Part shown: positions 16,960-25,947 of the stretch, in pieces
Position numbering within the stretch: the first letter of the stretch is position 1
Layout: the number at the start of each line of letters is the position of its first letter
Source: Flavobacterium sp. ZT3R18
Lineage (GTDB): Bacteria > Bacteroidota > Bacteroidia > Flavobacteriales > Flavobacteriaceae
DNA length: 64,000 nucleotides
Direction: 5' to 3'
Assembly: GCF_007097385.1 (NCBI RefSeq)
Contig: NZ_VJZS01000001.1
Coordinates: 511,103-575,102, forward strand
Translations under genes and position numbers: made by a program
Notes under the pieces: model-generated
Seen by the model: only the letters and a program-made list of their open reading frames with translations
What the model was told of the DNA's origin: nothing
The model's database searches: none

Positions 16960-16983
16960 ATAAAAGACTATTATATCTCTTTT
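16960..16983 (+). promoter_or_regulatory. Motif B palindrome before narK
   Basis: ATAAAAGAC-N6-ATCTCTTTT is preceded by TTTTACATCA, exactly as at nirK (TTTTACATCA then motif B at 50985). It overlaps the likely promoter. It is probably a repressor site, possibly for the Rrf2/NsrR-like protein at 37830. Confidence 0.55.
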
Positions 16984-17031
16984 GAATCTAAGGAAATAAG
17001 TGAACTGAATTTATAAATGAACATTTAGAAT

Positions 17032-18507
17032 ATGAGCAATTTATCTCAATCCCACAAAATTTTATTTCTAAATACCTTAGCCTTTTCGGTATGTTTTGCT
17101 TGTTGGACTTTAAACGGTGTTTTGGTTACTTTTCTGGTTGACAAAGGAATTTTTAATTGGTCTGTGGTTGAGGTAGGATGGTTACTCGGAATTCCTATTT
17201 TGTCAGGAGCCATTTTTAGATTGCCAATCGGGATTTTAACTGATAAGTATGGAGGGAAAATAATTTTTTCAACTTTATTAGTATTGTGTTCTATTCCTCT
17301 TTTTTTATTGCCGCTGGCCAATTCGTTTTGGAGTTTTGCGGTATTGAGTTTTCTTTTCGGATTAGTAGGAACCAGTTTTGCCGTGGGTATAGGGTACACT
17401 TCGGTTTGGTATCCCCAAAATTGGCAAGGAAGGGCTTTGGGTATTTTCGGAATGGGAAATGCAGGTGCTGCCATCACCACTTTTGTGGCACCCACTTTAT
17501 TGAATAATTTCTCCAAAAATGATCCTATTAATGGTTGGAAAATGTTGCCCATTACCTATGCCGTTGTATTGGTTATAATAGGTGTCATCTTCATCGTATT
17601 TGCTAAAAATAAAAAGCCTCTTGGGGATTCCAAAAATATCAAAACACTATTGATACCGTTAAAATCAGTTAGGGTATGGCGTTTTGGGGCGTACTACTTT
17701 TTGGTATTTGGTTGTTTCGTCGCCTATTCGCAATGGTTGTTGCCCAACTTTATGAATGTATATCAAACCTCTCTTGTGATGGGTGGAATGTTTGCCACCA
17801 TGTTTAGTTTGCCATCGGGAATCATTAGAGCTTTTGGAGGCTATTTGTCGGATAAATTTGGTGCTCGGAAAGTGATGTATTGGGTATTGGGATCCTCTAT
17901 TGTCATCAGCTTTTTATTGATGTTTCCAAAAATGGAAATCCTTACCGCAGGGCCTGGTGTTTTAGCCGCAAAATCGGGTGTGGTTACCGAAATATCAGCC
18001 GTTGAAATAAAAATAGACGGGAAAGTACAAAACGTAAATACCAAAGAGGTTTCTGAAAAAGAAGTAAAATCGATTCTTCCCGTTAAAAAATCATGGCAGG
18101 AAATTGTGGTACAGCAAAACCAAGAGGTAAAAAAGAAAGAACTTTTAGCCAAAGGAATTACGCAAATCAAGTTTGAGGCCAATATGTGGGTGTACTTGGT
18201 GTTGGTTATCCTTATCGGGATTTCTTGGGGTATAGGTAAGGCGGCCGTTTTCAAACACATACCGGAATATTTTCCAAATGAAGTGGGTGTTGTAGGCGGA
18301 ATGGTCGGATTGATAGGCGGATTGGGTGGTTTCGTAGGGCCAATTATCTTTGGGTATCTTCTGAACTCCACCGGACTTTGGACGAGTTCTTGGATCTTCA
18401 TTTTTGTGATTTCCATTCTTTGTCTGCTTTGGATGCATCGTACGATTATCAAAATCTTAAGAATCAAATCACCGACTTTTACAAAAGACATCGAGCATAA
18501 TCATTGA
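17032..18507 (+). CDS. narK: NarK-type MFS nitrate/nitrite transporter (first copy)
   Basis: This 491-residue inner-membrane protein has 12 predicted helices. NarK-family marks are CWTLNGVLVTFL in TM1, RLPIGILTDKYGGK after TM2 and the nitrate-signature GMGNAGAAITTFVAP in TM5 (about 145-160), with GLIGGLGGFVGPIIFGYL in TM11. It would import nitrate (with H+) or exchange it for nitrite. It has an insertion of about 85 residues after TM9 (about 305-385, VTEISAVEIKIDGKV...), Lys/Glu-rich and predicted outside the membrane, absent from standard NarK. It is the first gene of the nitrate operon, behind motifs A and B. Confidence 0.9.
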   Translation: MSNLSQSHKILFLNTLAFSVCFACWTLNGVLVTFLVDKGIFNWSVVEVGWLLGIPILSGAIFRLPIGILTDKYGGKIIFSTLLVLCSIPLFLLPLANSFWSFAVLSFLFGLVGTSFAVGIGYTSVWYPQNWQGRALGIFGMGNAGAAITTFVAPTLLNNFSKNDPINGWKMLPITYAVVLVIIGVIFIVFAKNKKPLGDSKNIKTLLIPLKSVRVWRFGAYYFLVFGCFVAYSQWLLPNFMNVYQTSLVMGGMFATMFSLPSGIIRAFGGYLSDKFGARKVMYWVLGSSIVISFLLMFPKMEILTAGPGVLAAKSGVVTEISAVEIKIDGKVQNVNTKEVSEKEVKSILPVKKSWQEIVVQQNQEVKKKELLAKGITQIKFEANMWVYLVLVILIGISWGIGKAAVFKHIPEYFPNEVGVVGGMVGLIGGLGGFVGPIIFGYLLNSTGLWTSSWIFIFVISILCLLWMHRTIIKILRIKSPTFTKDIEHNH

Positions 18508-18678
18508 GGAAGTGATTAGCTGTTAGCCGTTAGTGATTAGTTGCGATACGTGATTTATGACTGAAAACGGCTCAGCATTTTCAGAACTTAACATTAGAAA
18601 AAAAATAAAAAGCAATTTGTGATGCTTAAAGCTAATTACCAATCACTAATTACTATTCACATAATAAATAAACATAAT
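18508..18678. repeat. Inverted TTAGTGATTAG-type low-complexity repeat
   Basis: The gap between the two narK genes carries GTGATTAGC..GTTAGTGATTAG on the left and AATCACTAATTACTATTCAC on the right, an imperfect long inverted repeat. Similar arrays lie at 45690-45850. It may fold in the transcript. No gene is present. Confidence 0.45.
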
Positions 18679-20271
18679 ATGAAAACTTGGCTAGACAAAT
18701 GGGAACCGGAAAATGAAGAATTCTGGGAAAACACAGGGAGTAAAATTGCTTGGAAAACGTTAACAATTACAACACTATCATTGATTTTGTCGTTTGCCTC
18801 TTGGTTTATGATGAGTGTGATTGCGGTTAAATTACCGGGTCTTGGTTTTCCGTTTTCAAAAGATCAACTGTTTTGGTTGGTGGCCATACCTGGTTTGGCG
18901 GCCGGTTTTTTAAGAATCATACACACGTTTATATTGCCAATTTTTGGGACACGACACGTGGTGGCATGGGCTACTTTGATTAAATTGATTCCAGTTATCG
19001 GAATTGGTTTTGCGGTGATGGATGTCAATACTCCTTTTTGGGTATTTGCGATTTTGGCTTTTACTTGTGGTTTTGGTGGAGGGGATTTCTCCTCTTATAT
19101 GCCAAGTACCAGTTTGTTTTTCCCGAAAAGACTCAAAGGAACCGCTTTGGGAATACAGGCGGGGATTGGGAATTTTGGGGTCTCTCTAGCACAGTTTGTG
19201 ACACCATTGATCATCAGTGTGAGTATTTATGGAGCGGCATCGGTTTTTACCAGTATTGACCCGAAAGAAACGCTTACTGTTTTTCAAAATTCAACCATTG
19301 AAAAACAACAAGAAGTATTTGCGGCATTAGACGCCGAAGTGCAAACTAAAATACTATCGAATGTAAAAAAACCGGTATTGGATTCGGTTAAAGCGGCTAC
19401 TCAAGCTACCGATAATGCAGTTATTTTTGCAGCATTGCCCTTAAAAGCAAAATCGAAAGCCATTGCCAATGCCAATCCAAAGTTGGCTGAGAAAATATTA
19501 AACAAAATCAGTCCAGACAATACGGCGGTAAAAAACAAAGAGATCTACATCCAATCAGCAGCTTTTTGGTACATTCCTTTCCTTTTGATTTTGTCTATTA
19601 TCAGTTGGTTTTACCTAAGAAGTATCCCGATGCAAGCTTCAATAAAAGAGCAGATGGATATTTTTAAAAACAAACACACCTGGTATTGCACCATTACCTA
19701 TGTGATGACTTTCGGGACATTCGCAGGTATGTCAGCTGCTTTTCCGTTGATGATTAAATTTTTATATGGAGATTTTCCTAATGCTCCAGATCCATTAGTG
19801 TATGCTTTTTATGGACCCCTTATTGGTTCTGCCAGCAGAATCGCTTTTGGTTTTGTGGCCGATAAAGTGGGAGGTGCTATATTGACGACTATTACCGGAA
19901 TCGGAATTTTGACAGGAGCCATTATCTTAGTGACTCAAGGATTGGTTGCGCCTACAAGTATGGATCAGTTTCCGCTTTTTGTGGGAGTGATTTTGGCTAT
20001 GTTCTTCTTTACGGGAGTTGGTAACGCAGGTACTTTTAGACAATATCCTATCATTTTTGCCGAGAATCAACGTCAGGCAGCAGGTGTAATTGGTTGGACT
20101 GCCGCCATTGCCGCATTTGGACCGTTTATCTTTTCTAAATTAATAGGAAACAATATTTCGGCTAATGGTACTGTAAATCAATTTTTTATTGGCTTGATTG
20201 TTTTCACTATCTTAGCTACAGTTATCAACTGGTGGTTTTACAACCGCAAGGGATGTGAGAAACCGAGTTAA
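18679..20271 (+). CDS. narK2: NarK-type MFS nitrate/nitrite transporter (second copy)
   Basis: This 530-residue transporter starts at the ATG at 18679 (MKTWLDKWEPENEEFW), a start region usual for the antiporter-type NarK2/NarU branch. The nitrate signature is GIQAGIGNFGVSLAQFVTP in TM5, and the second-half signature is FFTGVGNAGTFRQYP near TM11. It would exchange nitrite for nitrate. Between TM5 and the next helix it carries a hydrophilic insertion of about 100 residues (about 185-290; Ala/Lys-rich, LDAEVQTKILSNVKKP), at a different site from the insertion in the first copy. The tandem NarK1-NarK2 order fits denitrifiers. Confidence 0.88.
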   Translation: MKTWLDKWEPENEEFWENTGSKIAWKTLTITTLSLILSFASWFMMSVIAVKLPGLGFPFSKDQLFWLVAIPGLAAGFLRIIHTFILPIFGTRHVVAWATLIKLIPVIGIGFAVMDVNTPFWVFAILAFTCGFGGGDFSSYMPSTSLFFPKRLKGTALGIQAGIGNFGVSLAQFVTPLIISVSIYGAASVFTSIDPKETLTVFQNSTIEKQQEVFAALDAEVQTKILSNVKKPVLDSVKAATQATDNAVIFAALPLKAKSKAIANANPKLAEKILNKISPDNTAVKNKEIYIQSAAFWYIPFLLILSIISWFYLRSIPMQASIKEQMDIFKNKHTWYCTITYVMTFGTFAGMSAAFPLMIKFLYGDFPNAPDPLVYAFYGPLIGSASRIAFGFVADKVGGAILTTITGIGILTGAIILVTQGLVAPTSMDQFPLFVGVILAMFFFTGVGNAGTFRQYPIIFAENQRQAAGVIGWTAAIAAFGPFIFSKLIGNNISANGTVNQFFIGLIVFTILATVINWWFYNRKGCEKPS

Positions 20272-20446
20272 AATATTTTTGATTGAAGATTTTTGATTAA
20301 CGATTTTTGATTTCAGATGTGCGAGACTCGTAAAATTGATGAATTTTTATTCACTAGCACGAAATCTGAATTCAATCCCGATAGCTATCGGGACGTTAAT
20401 CTTAAATCAAAAATCTCTTAATTTATTTGTTATTAACGCATAAAAC
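20272..20446. repeat. Intergenic palindromes before the cytochrome gene
   Basis: TCCCGATAGCTATCGGGA (20376-20393) is a perfect 18-base palindrome of a type scattered in flavobacteria. It is flanked by GATTAACGATTTTTGATTT (about 20295) and its near-inverse TTAAATCAAAAATC (about 20403), so the whole gap can fold. No gene is present. Confidence 0.5.
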
Positions 20447-21496
20447 ATGAAAAACAAAACCTATAACACCAAAGCCTTACTGATTGCAACGGGACTCTCC
20501 ATTTTTATGATTGCTCTTGTGTTTTTTGGTTCCAGAAAATTGCAAAATTTTGACGCGGCACTGGTTACTTATTTATTCGGGACCGTGTTTGCCTTCTTCG
20601 GGATTGTGTACCGCTATTCGGTTTGGTTACAAAGACCACCTACTTGGATTTATTTCAAACGTGGAATTACATATTTGGTAACGGGAAAAGTGTTCTCGCA
20701 TTTTTGGTTTGCCACGAAAGAGACCGTAGAGAATATCGCTTTTCAGAAATTTATTTATCCGAGGGGAAAATACCGTTGGGTGGCGCATTTTATGATAGCG
20801 GTGGGATGTACTTCGGCATTTTTGATTACTATTCCGCTTACTTTTGGTTGGATTCATTTTGCGATGGCTCCCAATACCATTTCGGTATATGAGGCTTACT
20901 TTTTTGGTTTTAAAGTGATGGATTTCGAACTGGGTTCTATAATCGCTTTTTTGACTTTCCATGCTTTGAACTGGTCTTCGTACTTGGTGATTTTTGGATC
21001 TCTATATTATTTGAGAAGACGTTTGACGAATCCGGGATTGATTGCTACGCAATCTTTTGAGGGCGATTTGTTGCCGCTTATTTTGTTGATTGCCATTTCG
21101 GTAACGGGATTGGGATTGACGTATTCGTACCAATTCATGAAAGGATTTGCCTTTGATTTCTTGGCGGTATTACACGCCGTTACGGTAATTATGTTTTTGA
21201 TTTGGATTCCGTTTGGAAAGTTTTTTCATATTATTCAGCGTCCAGCCCAAATTGGAGCGCATATTTACAAGAAACAAGGAATGAAAATGGGAATGGCAGT
21301 TTGCCCGCACACAGGAGAAGAGTTTGCCACTAAATTACATATTCAGGATTTGAAAACCGTAACGGAACAATTGGGTTTCAATTTTACTCACGAAGACGGA
21401 ACGTCACATTTGGATTTGAGCCCTGAGGGGAAAAGATCACGACTGGCACAAGCGCATTTGAAAGCTAGGCTGGCAGGCGGGAATTTGTTTGGATAA
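20447..21496 (+). CDS. NarI-like b-type cytochrome, membrane subunit of the nitrate reductase
   Basis: This 349-residue polytopic inner-membrane protein has about seven helices and His residues inside or next to them (KVFSHFWF, RWVAHFMIAVG, GWIHFAM, FLTFHALNW, AVLHAVTVIMF, KFFHIIQRP). The pattern resembles NarI/DsrM/HdrE-type heme b proteins that take electrons from quinol. The C-terminal tail of about 75 residues is soluble, with CPHTGEEF. It sits directly before the molybdenum subunit, ferredoxin and Rieske genes, so I infer it is the quinol-oxidising membrane anchor. Sequence similarity to canonical NarI is weak and the heme ligands are not proven. Confidence 0.7.
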   Translation: MKNKTYNTKALLIATGLSIFMIALVFFGSRKLQNFDAALVTYLFGTVFAFFGIVYRYSVWLQRPPTWIYFKRGITYLVTGKVFSHFWFATKETVENIAFQKFIYPRGKYRWVAHFMIAVGCTSAFLITIPLTFGWIHFAMAPNTISVYEAYFFGFKVMDFELGSIIAFLTFHALNWSSYLVIFGSLYYLRRRLTNPGLIATQSFEGDLLPLILLIAISVTGLGLTYSYQFMKGFAFDFLAVLHAVTVIMFLIWIPFGKFFHIIQRPAQIGAHIYKKQGMKMGMAVCPHTGEEFATKLHIQDLKTVTEQLGFNFTHEDGTSHLDLSPEGKRSRLAQAHLKARLAGGNLFG

Positions 21497-21672
21497 TTTA
21501 GAAGTTAGAGGTTAGAATTTAGAAAAAAGAGAATAGAAAAAAGAGAATAGAAAATAGAAAAAAGAGGTTAGAAAGCAGATTTTAGATTTCAGAAAGCAGA
21601 TTGAAAGACGGAGGAATGATGTTGAAAGAACAAAATGTTTCATTGAATACTGATGTTGATTACTACTGCGTT

Positions 21673-21785
21673 GCGTGAGGGATAGCAGCTAGCTACCGAA
21701 GTAGCGCGTATAGCCCGACCCCGTTGAGGAAAGGGGCTTTGTAAGCGGTGCTATAAGTAAGCCCCTTTTCTCAACGGGGGCACGC
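21673..21785 (+). ncRNA. Structured flavobacterial element, copy 2 (candidate RNA motif)
   Basis: This 113-base element is closed by GCGTG (21673-21677) with CACGC (21781-21785). Its stems are GCTAC-CGAA-GTAGC, CCCCGTTGAG with CTCAACGGGG, and AAAGGGGCTT with AAGCCCCTTT. Each stem has the same position as in copy 1 but different paired bases, which supports a conserved fold. It lies 88 bases before the nitrate reductase catalytic gene, in its likely leader. The rest of 21497-21873 is AT-rich TTAGAAAATAGAAAAAAGAG-type repeat DNA. Confidence 0.55.
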
Positions 21786-21873
21786 CCAGAGGAGGAAGAT
21801 TGCAGATTTTAGAATTAGGATTTTAGATTTTTGAAAATGAAAACAGACAACATACAACTGTAAAAAATATAAA

Positions 21874-24090
21874 ATGGCAAAATTACCAGTAGCAGAGGAG
21901 AATATAATTAAACATTTTGGTCCCACTCTTAATTATGCGCCAAAGGATGGATATGAAGGACGGGATGAACCAGACGAAGCTGTAAAAACACATTGTTGTT
22001 TTTGCGGAATGCAATGTGGGATTCAATTGTTGGTAAAAAACAATAAAGTGGTTGGTTTCGAGCCTTGGATGGAATTTCCTTTTAATGAAGGGAGACTGTG
22101 TCCAAAAGGGGTGCAACGCTATTTGCAAAACAACCATCCAGATCGACTTTTATCTCCATTAAAAAGCGTTCCGGGGCAAGGATTTGTGCCTGTCTCTTGG
22201 GACGATGCGATGGGTAAAACGATTTCGGAAATCAAACGCATCCAGGAAAAATACGGGAATGATGCGTTCTCTATGTTATCGGGGGTTTCATTGACCAATG
22301 AGAAAAGTTACCTTGTTGGGAAGTTTGCCCGTGTGGCTCTAAAAACCAAAAATCTGGATTACAACGGGCGTTTGTGTATGGTGAGTGCGGGTGCGGGTAA
22401 CAAGAAAGCGTTTGGATTGGACAGGGCTTCGAATAATTATTCGGATCTGGAATATGCCGAAGTGATTATTGTGGCCGGTGCCAATATTAGCGAAACATTT
22501 CCAACGCTGACACACTGGATCTGGAAAGCCCGTGATCGCGGTGCCAAAATTATAGTGATTGACCCAAGGATGATTCCACTGGCGCGAACTGCGGACATTC
22601 ATTTGGATGTGAGACCGGGAACTGACTCGGCCTTATATGGTGCGATGCTAAAATACTTGGTGGATCACGATATGCTGGATCACGATTTTATTGACAATTA
22701 TACTTCTGGTTTTCAGGAAACCATAGATGCCGTAAAAGACTATACGCTAGAATGGGCAGAGGAAGTGACGGGAATCGATAAATATAAAATACAAGAAGCC
22801 GCCGAGTTATGGGGCAAAGCCAAAACAAGTTTCTTGCTTCACGCCCGTGGAATAGAACACCACTCGAAAGGGGTGGATAATGTTTTGGGATGTATCAACT
22901 TGGTACTCGCAACAGGAAGAATTGGTAGGCCTTATTGTGGTTACGGAACCATTACCGGTCAAGGAAACGGTCAAGGCGGTAGAGAGCACGGACACAAATG
23001 CGACCAATTGCCCGGAAACAGAGACATCGAAAATCCGGAACACCGTAAGTATATTTCGGAAGTTTGGGGAATCAACGAGAAAGATATGCCCGGAAAAGGC
23101 CTTTCGGCTTACGAAATCATCGAAGCCATTCATCGTGGAGAAATAAAAGGATTGATATCAATTTGTTTCAACCCGTTGGTGTCTTTGCCTAATAGCAACT
23201 ACGTTCGGGAAGCTCTAGAAAAACTGGAATATTATGTTTGTATTGACTTTTTCCTGAACGAAACGGCTCGTCATGCCGACATCGTGTTGGCGGGTTCTTT
23301 GCAGGAAGAAGAGGAAGGAACTACGACATCGGCAGAAGGAAGAGTAATCCGTATTCGTCAGGCGGTAACGCCTCCGGGAGACGCAAGAACAGATACTTCC
23401 ATAATTCTCGAATTGGCCAAACGTCTGGGTGTTGAAGATAAATTTACCTACGAAAATAGTGAAGCCATTTTTAATGAATTGCGTGTAGCTTCCAAAGGCG
23501 GAACGGCTGATTACAACGGAATCACCTACAAACGAATTGAGGAGAATATGGGAATTTTTTGGCCTTGCCCAACCGAAGATCATCCCGGGACACCGCGATT
23601 GTGGGAAGACAAAAAATTTAAAACCCCTGATGGGAAAGCGCATTTTAATCCTGCACCGTACAAGCTTCCGGGCGAAATAACCGATGCGGATTATCCTGTG
23701 ATTTTGACAACCGGACGTGTGGTGTCTCAATATTTGAGCGGTACGCAAACCCGTAGAATAGGGAAGTTAGTCGACCAGTATCCAGAGCCATTATTGGAAA
23801 TTCATCCTAAATTGGCGCAACAATACGGAATCAAACAAAGAGAATTGATAAAAGTTTCAACCCGACGAGGAGAAGGAGTTTTTCCTGCGAATATTGTTGA
23901 AACCATTCGGGAGGACACCGTTTTTATTCCGTACCATTGGTCTGGTAAAAAATCGGCCAATCAATTAACGCCGGGAACATTAGATCCAATCTCAAAAATA
24001 CCTGAATTTAAGGTATGTGCTTGTCATTTAGAACCGCTTAAGGAAATTGCGGGGCCTTCCAAAGAATCAACAGCGTATGCAAGCGTTTAA
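21874..24090 (+). CDS. NasC-type molybdopterin nitrate reductase catalytic subunit
   Basis: This 738-residue DMSO-reductase-family enzyme reduces nitrate to nitrite at Mo-bisMGD. The N-terminal [4Fe-4S] ligands are C41-x2-C44-x3-C48 and C76. The likely Mo ligand is C168 in [11 protein letters not shown], as in Nap/Nas enzymes rather than the Asp of Nar[14 protein letters not shown] near 365 is close to the assimilatory NasC signature, and the C-terminal molybdopterin-binding domain has [18 protein letters not shown] near 612. There is no Tat signal, so it should be cytoplasmic. It lacks the flavin/BFD electron-entry parts of true assimilatory enzymes; ferredoxin, Rieske and cytochrome genes follow or precede it instead. 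I infer a respiratory role. Confidence 0.85.
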   Translation: MAKLPVAEENIIKHFGPTLNYAPKDGYEGRDEPDEAVKTHCCFCGMQCGIQLLVKNNKVVGFEPWMEFPFNEGRLCPKGVQRYLQNNHPDRLLSPLKSVPGQGFVPVSWDDAMGKTISEIKRIQEKYGNDAFSMLSGVSLTNEKSYLVGKFARVALKTKNLDYNGRLCMVSAGAGNKKAFGLDRASNNYSDLEYAEVIIVAGANISETFPTLTHWIWKARDRGAKIIVIDPRMIPLARTADIHLDVRPGTDSALYGAMLKYLVDHDMLDHDFIDNYTSGFQETIDAVKDYTLEWAEEVTGIDKYKIQEAAELWGKAKTSFLLHARGIEHHSKGVDNVLGCINLVLATGRIGRPYCGYGTITGQGNGQGGREHGHKCDQLPGNRDIENPEHRKYISEVWGINEKDMPGKGLSAYEIIEAIHRGEIKGLISICFNPLVSLPNSNYVREALEKLEYYVCIDFFLNETARHADIVLAGSLQEEEEGTTTSAEGRVIRIRQAVTPPGDARTDTSIILELAKRLGVEDKFTYENSEAIFNELRVASKGGTADYNGITYKRIEENMGIFWPCPTEDHPGTPRLWEDKKFKTPDGKAHFNPAPYKLPGEITDADYPVILTTGRVVSQYLSGTQTRRIGKLVDQYPEPLLEIHPKLAQQYGIKQRELIKVSTRRGEGVFPANIVETIREDTVFIPYHWSGKKSANQLTPGTLDPISKIPEFKVCACHLEPLKEIAGPSKESTAYASV

Positions 24091-24106
24091 TCTATAAAAA
24101 AGGAAT

Positions 24107-24676
24107 ATGAATTACACCAGTTTCAATAAAAACGAGGAATTTTTTGTAGATATGCAACGCTGTATTGGCTGTAAAGCCTGTGAAATGGCTTGCGCCGAAT
24201 GTGAAACCAACGGTCAGGAAACCTTAATTCACGTGAATTATGTTGACCGCGCTTCAACGATTCAAACTACCGTTCAGGTGTGTATGCACTGTGATGATCC
24301 CGTTTGTGCCAATGTGTGTCCCGCCGATGCCATATCTAAAGACGAAAATGGAATCGTACATACCGCCAATACAGAAAGATGTATTGGTTGTTCCAACTGT
24401 GTGATGGCCTGCCCTTTTGGCGTACCCAAAAAAGAAGAATCGTACGATTTAATGATGAAATGTACGATGTGCTACGACAGAACCAGCATCGGAAAAAAAC
24501 CAATGTGTGCCACTGTTTGTCCAAGTGGTGCTTTGTTTTTCGGCTCCAGAGCCGAAATCGAAGAAATGCGTCCGAACAGCACGCCTGTCAACACCTTTAT
24601 ATTTGGGAAAGAAATTGTCAATACCAAAGTCAATATTATGATGCCAAAAGGAAGTACGGAATTAAAAATTTATTAA
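24107..24676 (+). CDS. Ferredoxin-type electron-transfer subunit with four [4Fe-4S] clusters
   Basis: This 189-residue cytoplasmic protein has four Cys groups: [13 protein letters not shown] (about 20-33), [14 protein letters not shown] (about 64-77), [14 protein letters not shown] (about 92-105) and CTMCY...CATVCP (about 121-143). The 16 cysteines match the DmsB/NrfC/NarH-like subunits that pass electrons from a membrane subunit to a molybdenum enzyme. It begins 17 bases after the catalytic gene in the same operon. It would link the cytochrome or Rieske components to the catalytic subunit. No signal peptide is present. Confidence 0.88.
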   Translation: MNYTSFNKNEEFFVDMQRCIGCKACEMACAECETNGQETLIHVNYVDRASTIQTTVQVCMHCDDPVCANVCPADAISKDENGIVHTANTERCIGCSNCVMACPFGVPKKEESYDLMMKCTMCYDRTSIGKKPMCATVCPSGALFFGSRAEIEEMRPNSTPVNTFIFGKEIVNTKVNIMMPKGSTELKIY

Positions 24677-24685
24677 ACGAATCCC

Positions 24686-25201
24686 ATGTCAAAAGAAGAT
24701 AATTTAAATAAAAATTGGAAGAAAGACTTTCCAATTCTCAAGCAGCAAGCGACCAATGTAAGTCGCCGTGATTTTGCCAAATTCCTCACGCTCGTTTCTG
24801 GGGGATTAATGGTAGGTAGTGGTCTTGTGGCCGCCAAAGCGTATTTACTTCCCAAAGAAGAAGTGCAAGGCGATCATTTTGTATGCAAAAAGGATGAGGT
24901 ACCTGTAGGCGGAACTCGTGCTTTTGTGATCGAGGGTAGTACCATACCGTATATTTTAATTCATTTGGAGAGCGGGGACTTCAAAGCATACGAGCAAAAA
25001 TGCACCCACTTGTCGTGTTCCGTATTTTACAAACCTGGCACTGGGATCATTCATTGCCCTTGTCATGAAGGATCATTTGATGCCAAAACGGGAGATGTTT
25101 TGGGAGGCCCGCCACCAAGAGCCTTGCCAAGCCTAGAGGTATTTTTCAAGGAAAACGACATCTATGTAAAAGCGTCTCAGCACGAAGAACAGGCAGTGTA
25201 G
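24686..25201 (+). CDS. Tat-anchored Rieske [2Fe-2S] protein
   Basis: This 171-residue protein has SRRDFAKFLTLVSGG (26-40), a Tat-type signal-anchor, then a Rieske domain. Cluster ligands are C106, H108, C124 and H127 (in CTHLSC and CPCHEGS), with C111 and C126 placed for the usual disulfide. The cluster should face the periplasm while the anchor stays in the membrane. The gene starts 10 bases after the ferredoxin gene, so it belongs to the nitrate reductase operon. Rieske subunits accompany b cytochromes in quinol oxidation, which supports a bc1-like link here. No cytochrome c1 is encoded nearby. Confidence 0.9.
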   Translation: MSKEDNLNKNWKKDFPILKQQATNVSRRDFAKFLTLVSGGLMVGSGLVAAKAYLLPKEEVQGDHFVCKKDEVPVGGTRAFVIEGSTIPYILIHLESGDFKAYEQKCTHLSCSVFYKPGTGIIHCPCHEGSFDAKTGDVLGGPPPRALPSLEVFFKENDIYVKASQHEEQAV

Positions 25202-25325
25202 AAAAGTTGTCAGTTATGAGTAAAACACATCATTTTTAGTTTCATTCCGATAACTCACAATTCACAACTCACAACCGAAAACTGATAACCGAAAACTGAT
25301 AACCGAAAACCGAAAACTAAAAAAT
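25202..25325. repeat. AACTGATAACCGAAA-type tandem repeat
   Basis: Tandem units ACTCACAATTCACAACTCACAA and CCGAAAACTGATAA fill the gap between the Rieske and small membrane genes. A related array lies at 46937-47017 between norQ and norD. It is low-complexity DNA of unknown role. Confidence 0.45.
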
Positions 25326-25574
25326 ATGAGCACCTTTAGAACCAGTCAAAATCAAGCAAATCCCAACAAGTTGAACAACATCCTTTCGACTTTAATTTTT
25401 ATATTAATTTTGAATGTAACCATACAGATCTGGTTGTTGTATGCCTCGTTGAACAATGCTTTAGAAAACAATCGCGAAATATTGATACCAGCTTTTATCG
25501 CCTCATTGATCCTGTTTCTAATAGGATTTTCGTGGTTGTATTATTTGCCAACAGGCAATAAAAGGCAACAATAA
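25326..25574 (+). CDS. Small two-helix membrane protein of the nitrate reductase operon (DUF6755-like)
   Basis: This 82-residue protein has a hydrophilic N-terminus (MSTFRTSQNQANPNK), TM1 about 21-43 (STLIFILILNVTIQIWLLYA) and TM2 about 53-75 (ILIPAFIASLILFLIGFSWL), with short loops. It resembles proteins I recall as DUF6755, but this is tentative. It is the last gene before a strong terminator, so it is probably an accessory subunit that stabilises the membrane part of the complex. It is not a cytochrome, since it lacks His in the helices. Confidence 0.65.
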   Translation: MSTFRTSQNQANPNKLNNILSTLIFILILNVTIQIWLLYASLNNALENNREILIPAFIASLILFLIGFSWLYYLPTGNKRQQ

Positions 25575-25602
25575 TAGTAACAGCCAATAACTCCTTATGA
25601 TC

Positions 25603-25626
25603 AATCCCAGTTTAGCGACTGGGATT
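25603..25626 (+). terminator. Terminator of the nitrate operon
   Basis: AATCCCAGT (25603-25611) pairs perfectly with ACTGGGATT (25618-25626) and is followed by a T-run. It ends the operon running from narK to the small membrane gene. Confidence 0.85.
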
Positions 25627-25699
25627 TTTTTTAGAAAAGACTCATTTGGGAGTGCTAGCAGTAATAAAAATGGCTACTCACGCTGCTTATTCGCCCTTT

Positions 25700-25760
25700 T
25701 ATTACTGCTGTCGAGCTATCTGCGCTACTTCGGTAACTAGCTTCAAATTTCGAGGAACAA
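25700..25760 (-). repeat. Degenerate copy of the structured flavobacterial element
   Basis: Read on the minus strand it gives GAAGCTAGTTACCGAAGTAG then CGCAGATAGCTCGACAG, matching the 5' third of the element at 21673. The GTTAC-CGAA-GTAGC hairpin is kept with a wobble pair. The 3' half is not recognisable. The surrounding 373-base gap 25575-25947 holds no gene; 25828-25878 resembles 16713-16763. Confidence 0.45.
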
Positions 25761-25947
25761 GGACACGAGGGTATTAGCCGAATTGGTAAAGGAATCCCCG
25801 CAAGCAATTCTACCATATTGTCTTTTTGCAAGAAGTTATTTTGTTGTAGTTTTAATCTGCTATATTTACGCTCTAATTAATAAAAATCGGTTCATCTAAT
25901 TTTTTTGATGTACTAACATTAGCGGTAAGCTTAATATATAAAAAGAT

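Larger units (their letters stand above)
16582..17031. other. Intergenic region upstream of narK with repeat blocks and regulatory sites
   Basis: No gene is seen. Bases 16604-16637 repeat 1381-1415. Bases 16713-16763 resemble 25828-25878 (GTAGTTTTAAT...GCTATATTTACG). The last 130 bases carry two palindromes, annotated separately, that are shared with the nirK and nor promoters. Confidence 0.6.

Noticed and set aside
21874..24090. Alternative call as formate dehydrogenase
   Set aside because: The nitrate-reductase-type [12 protein letters not shown] segment, a plain Cys at the Mo position with no UGA selenocysteine codon, and the narK neighbours favour nitrate reductase.
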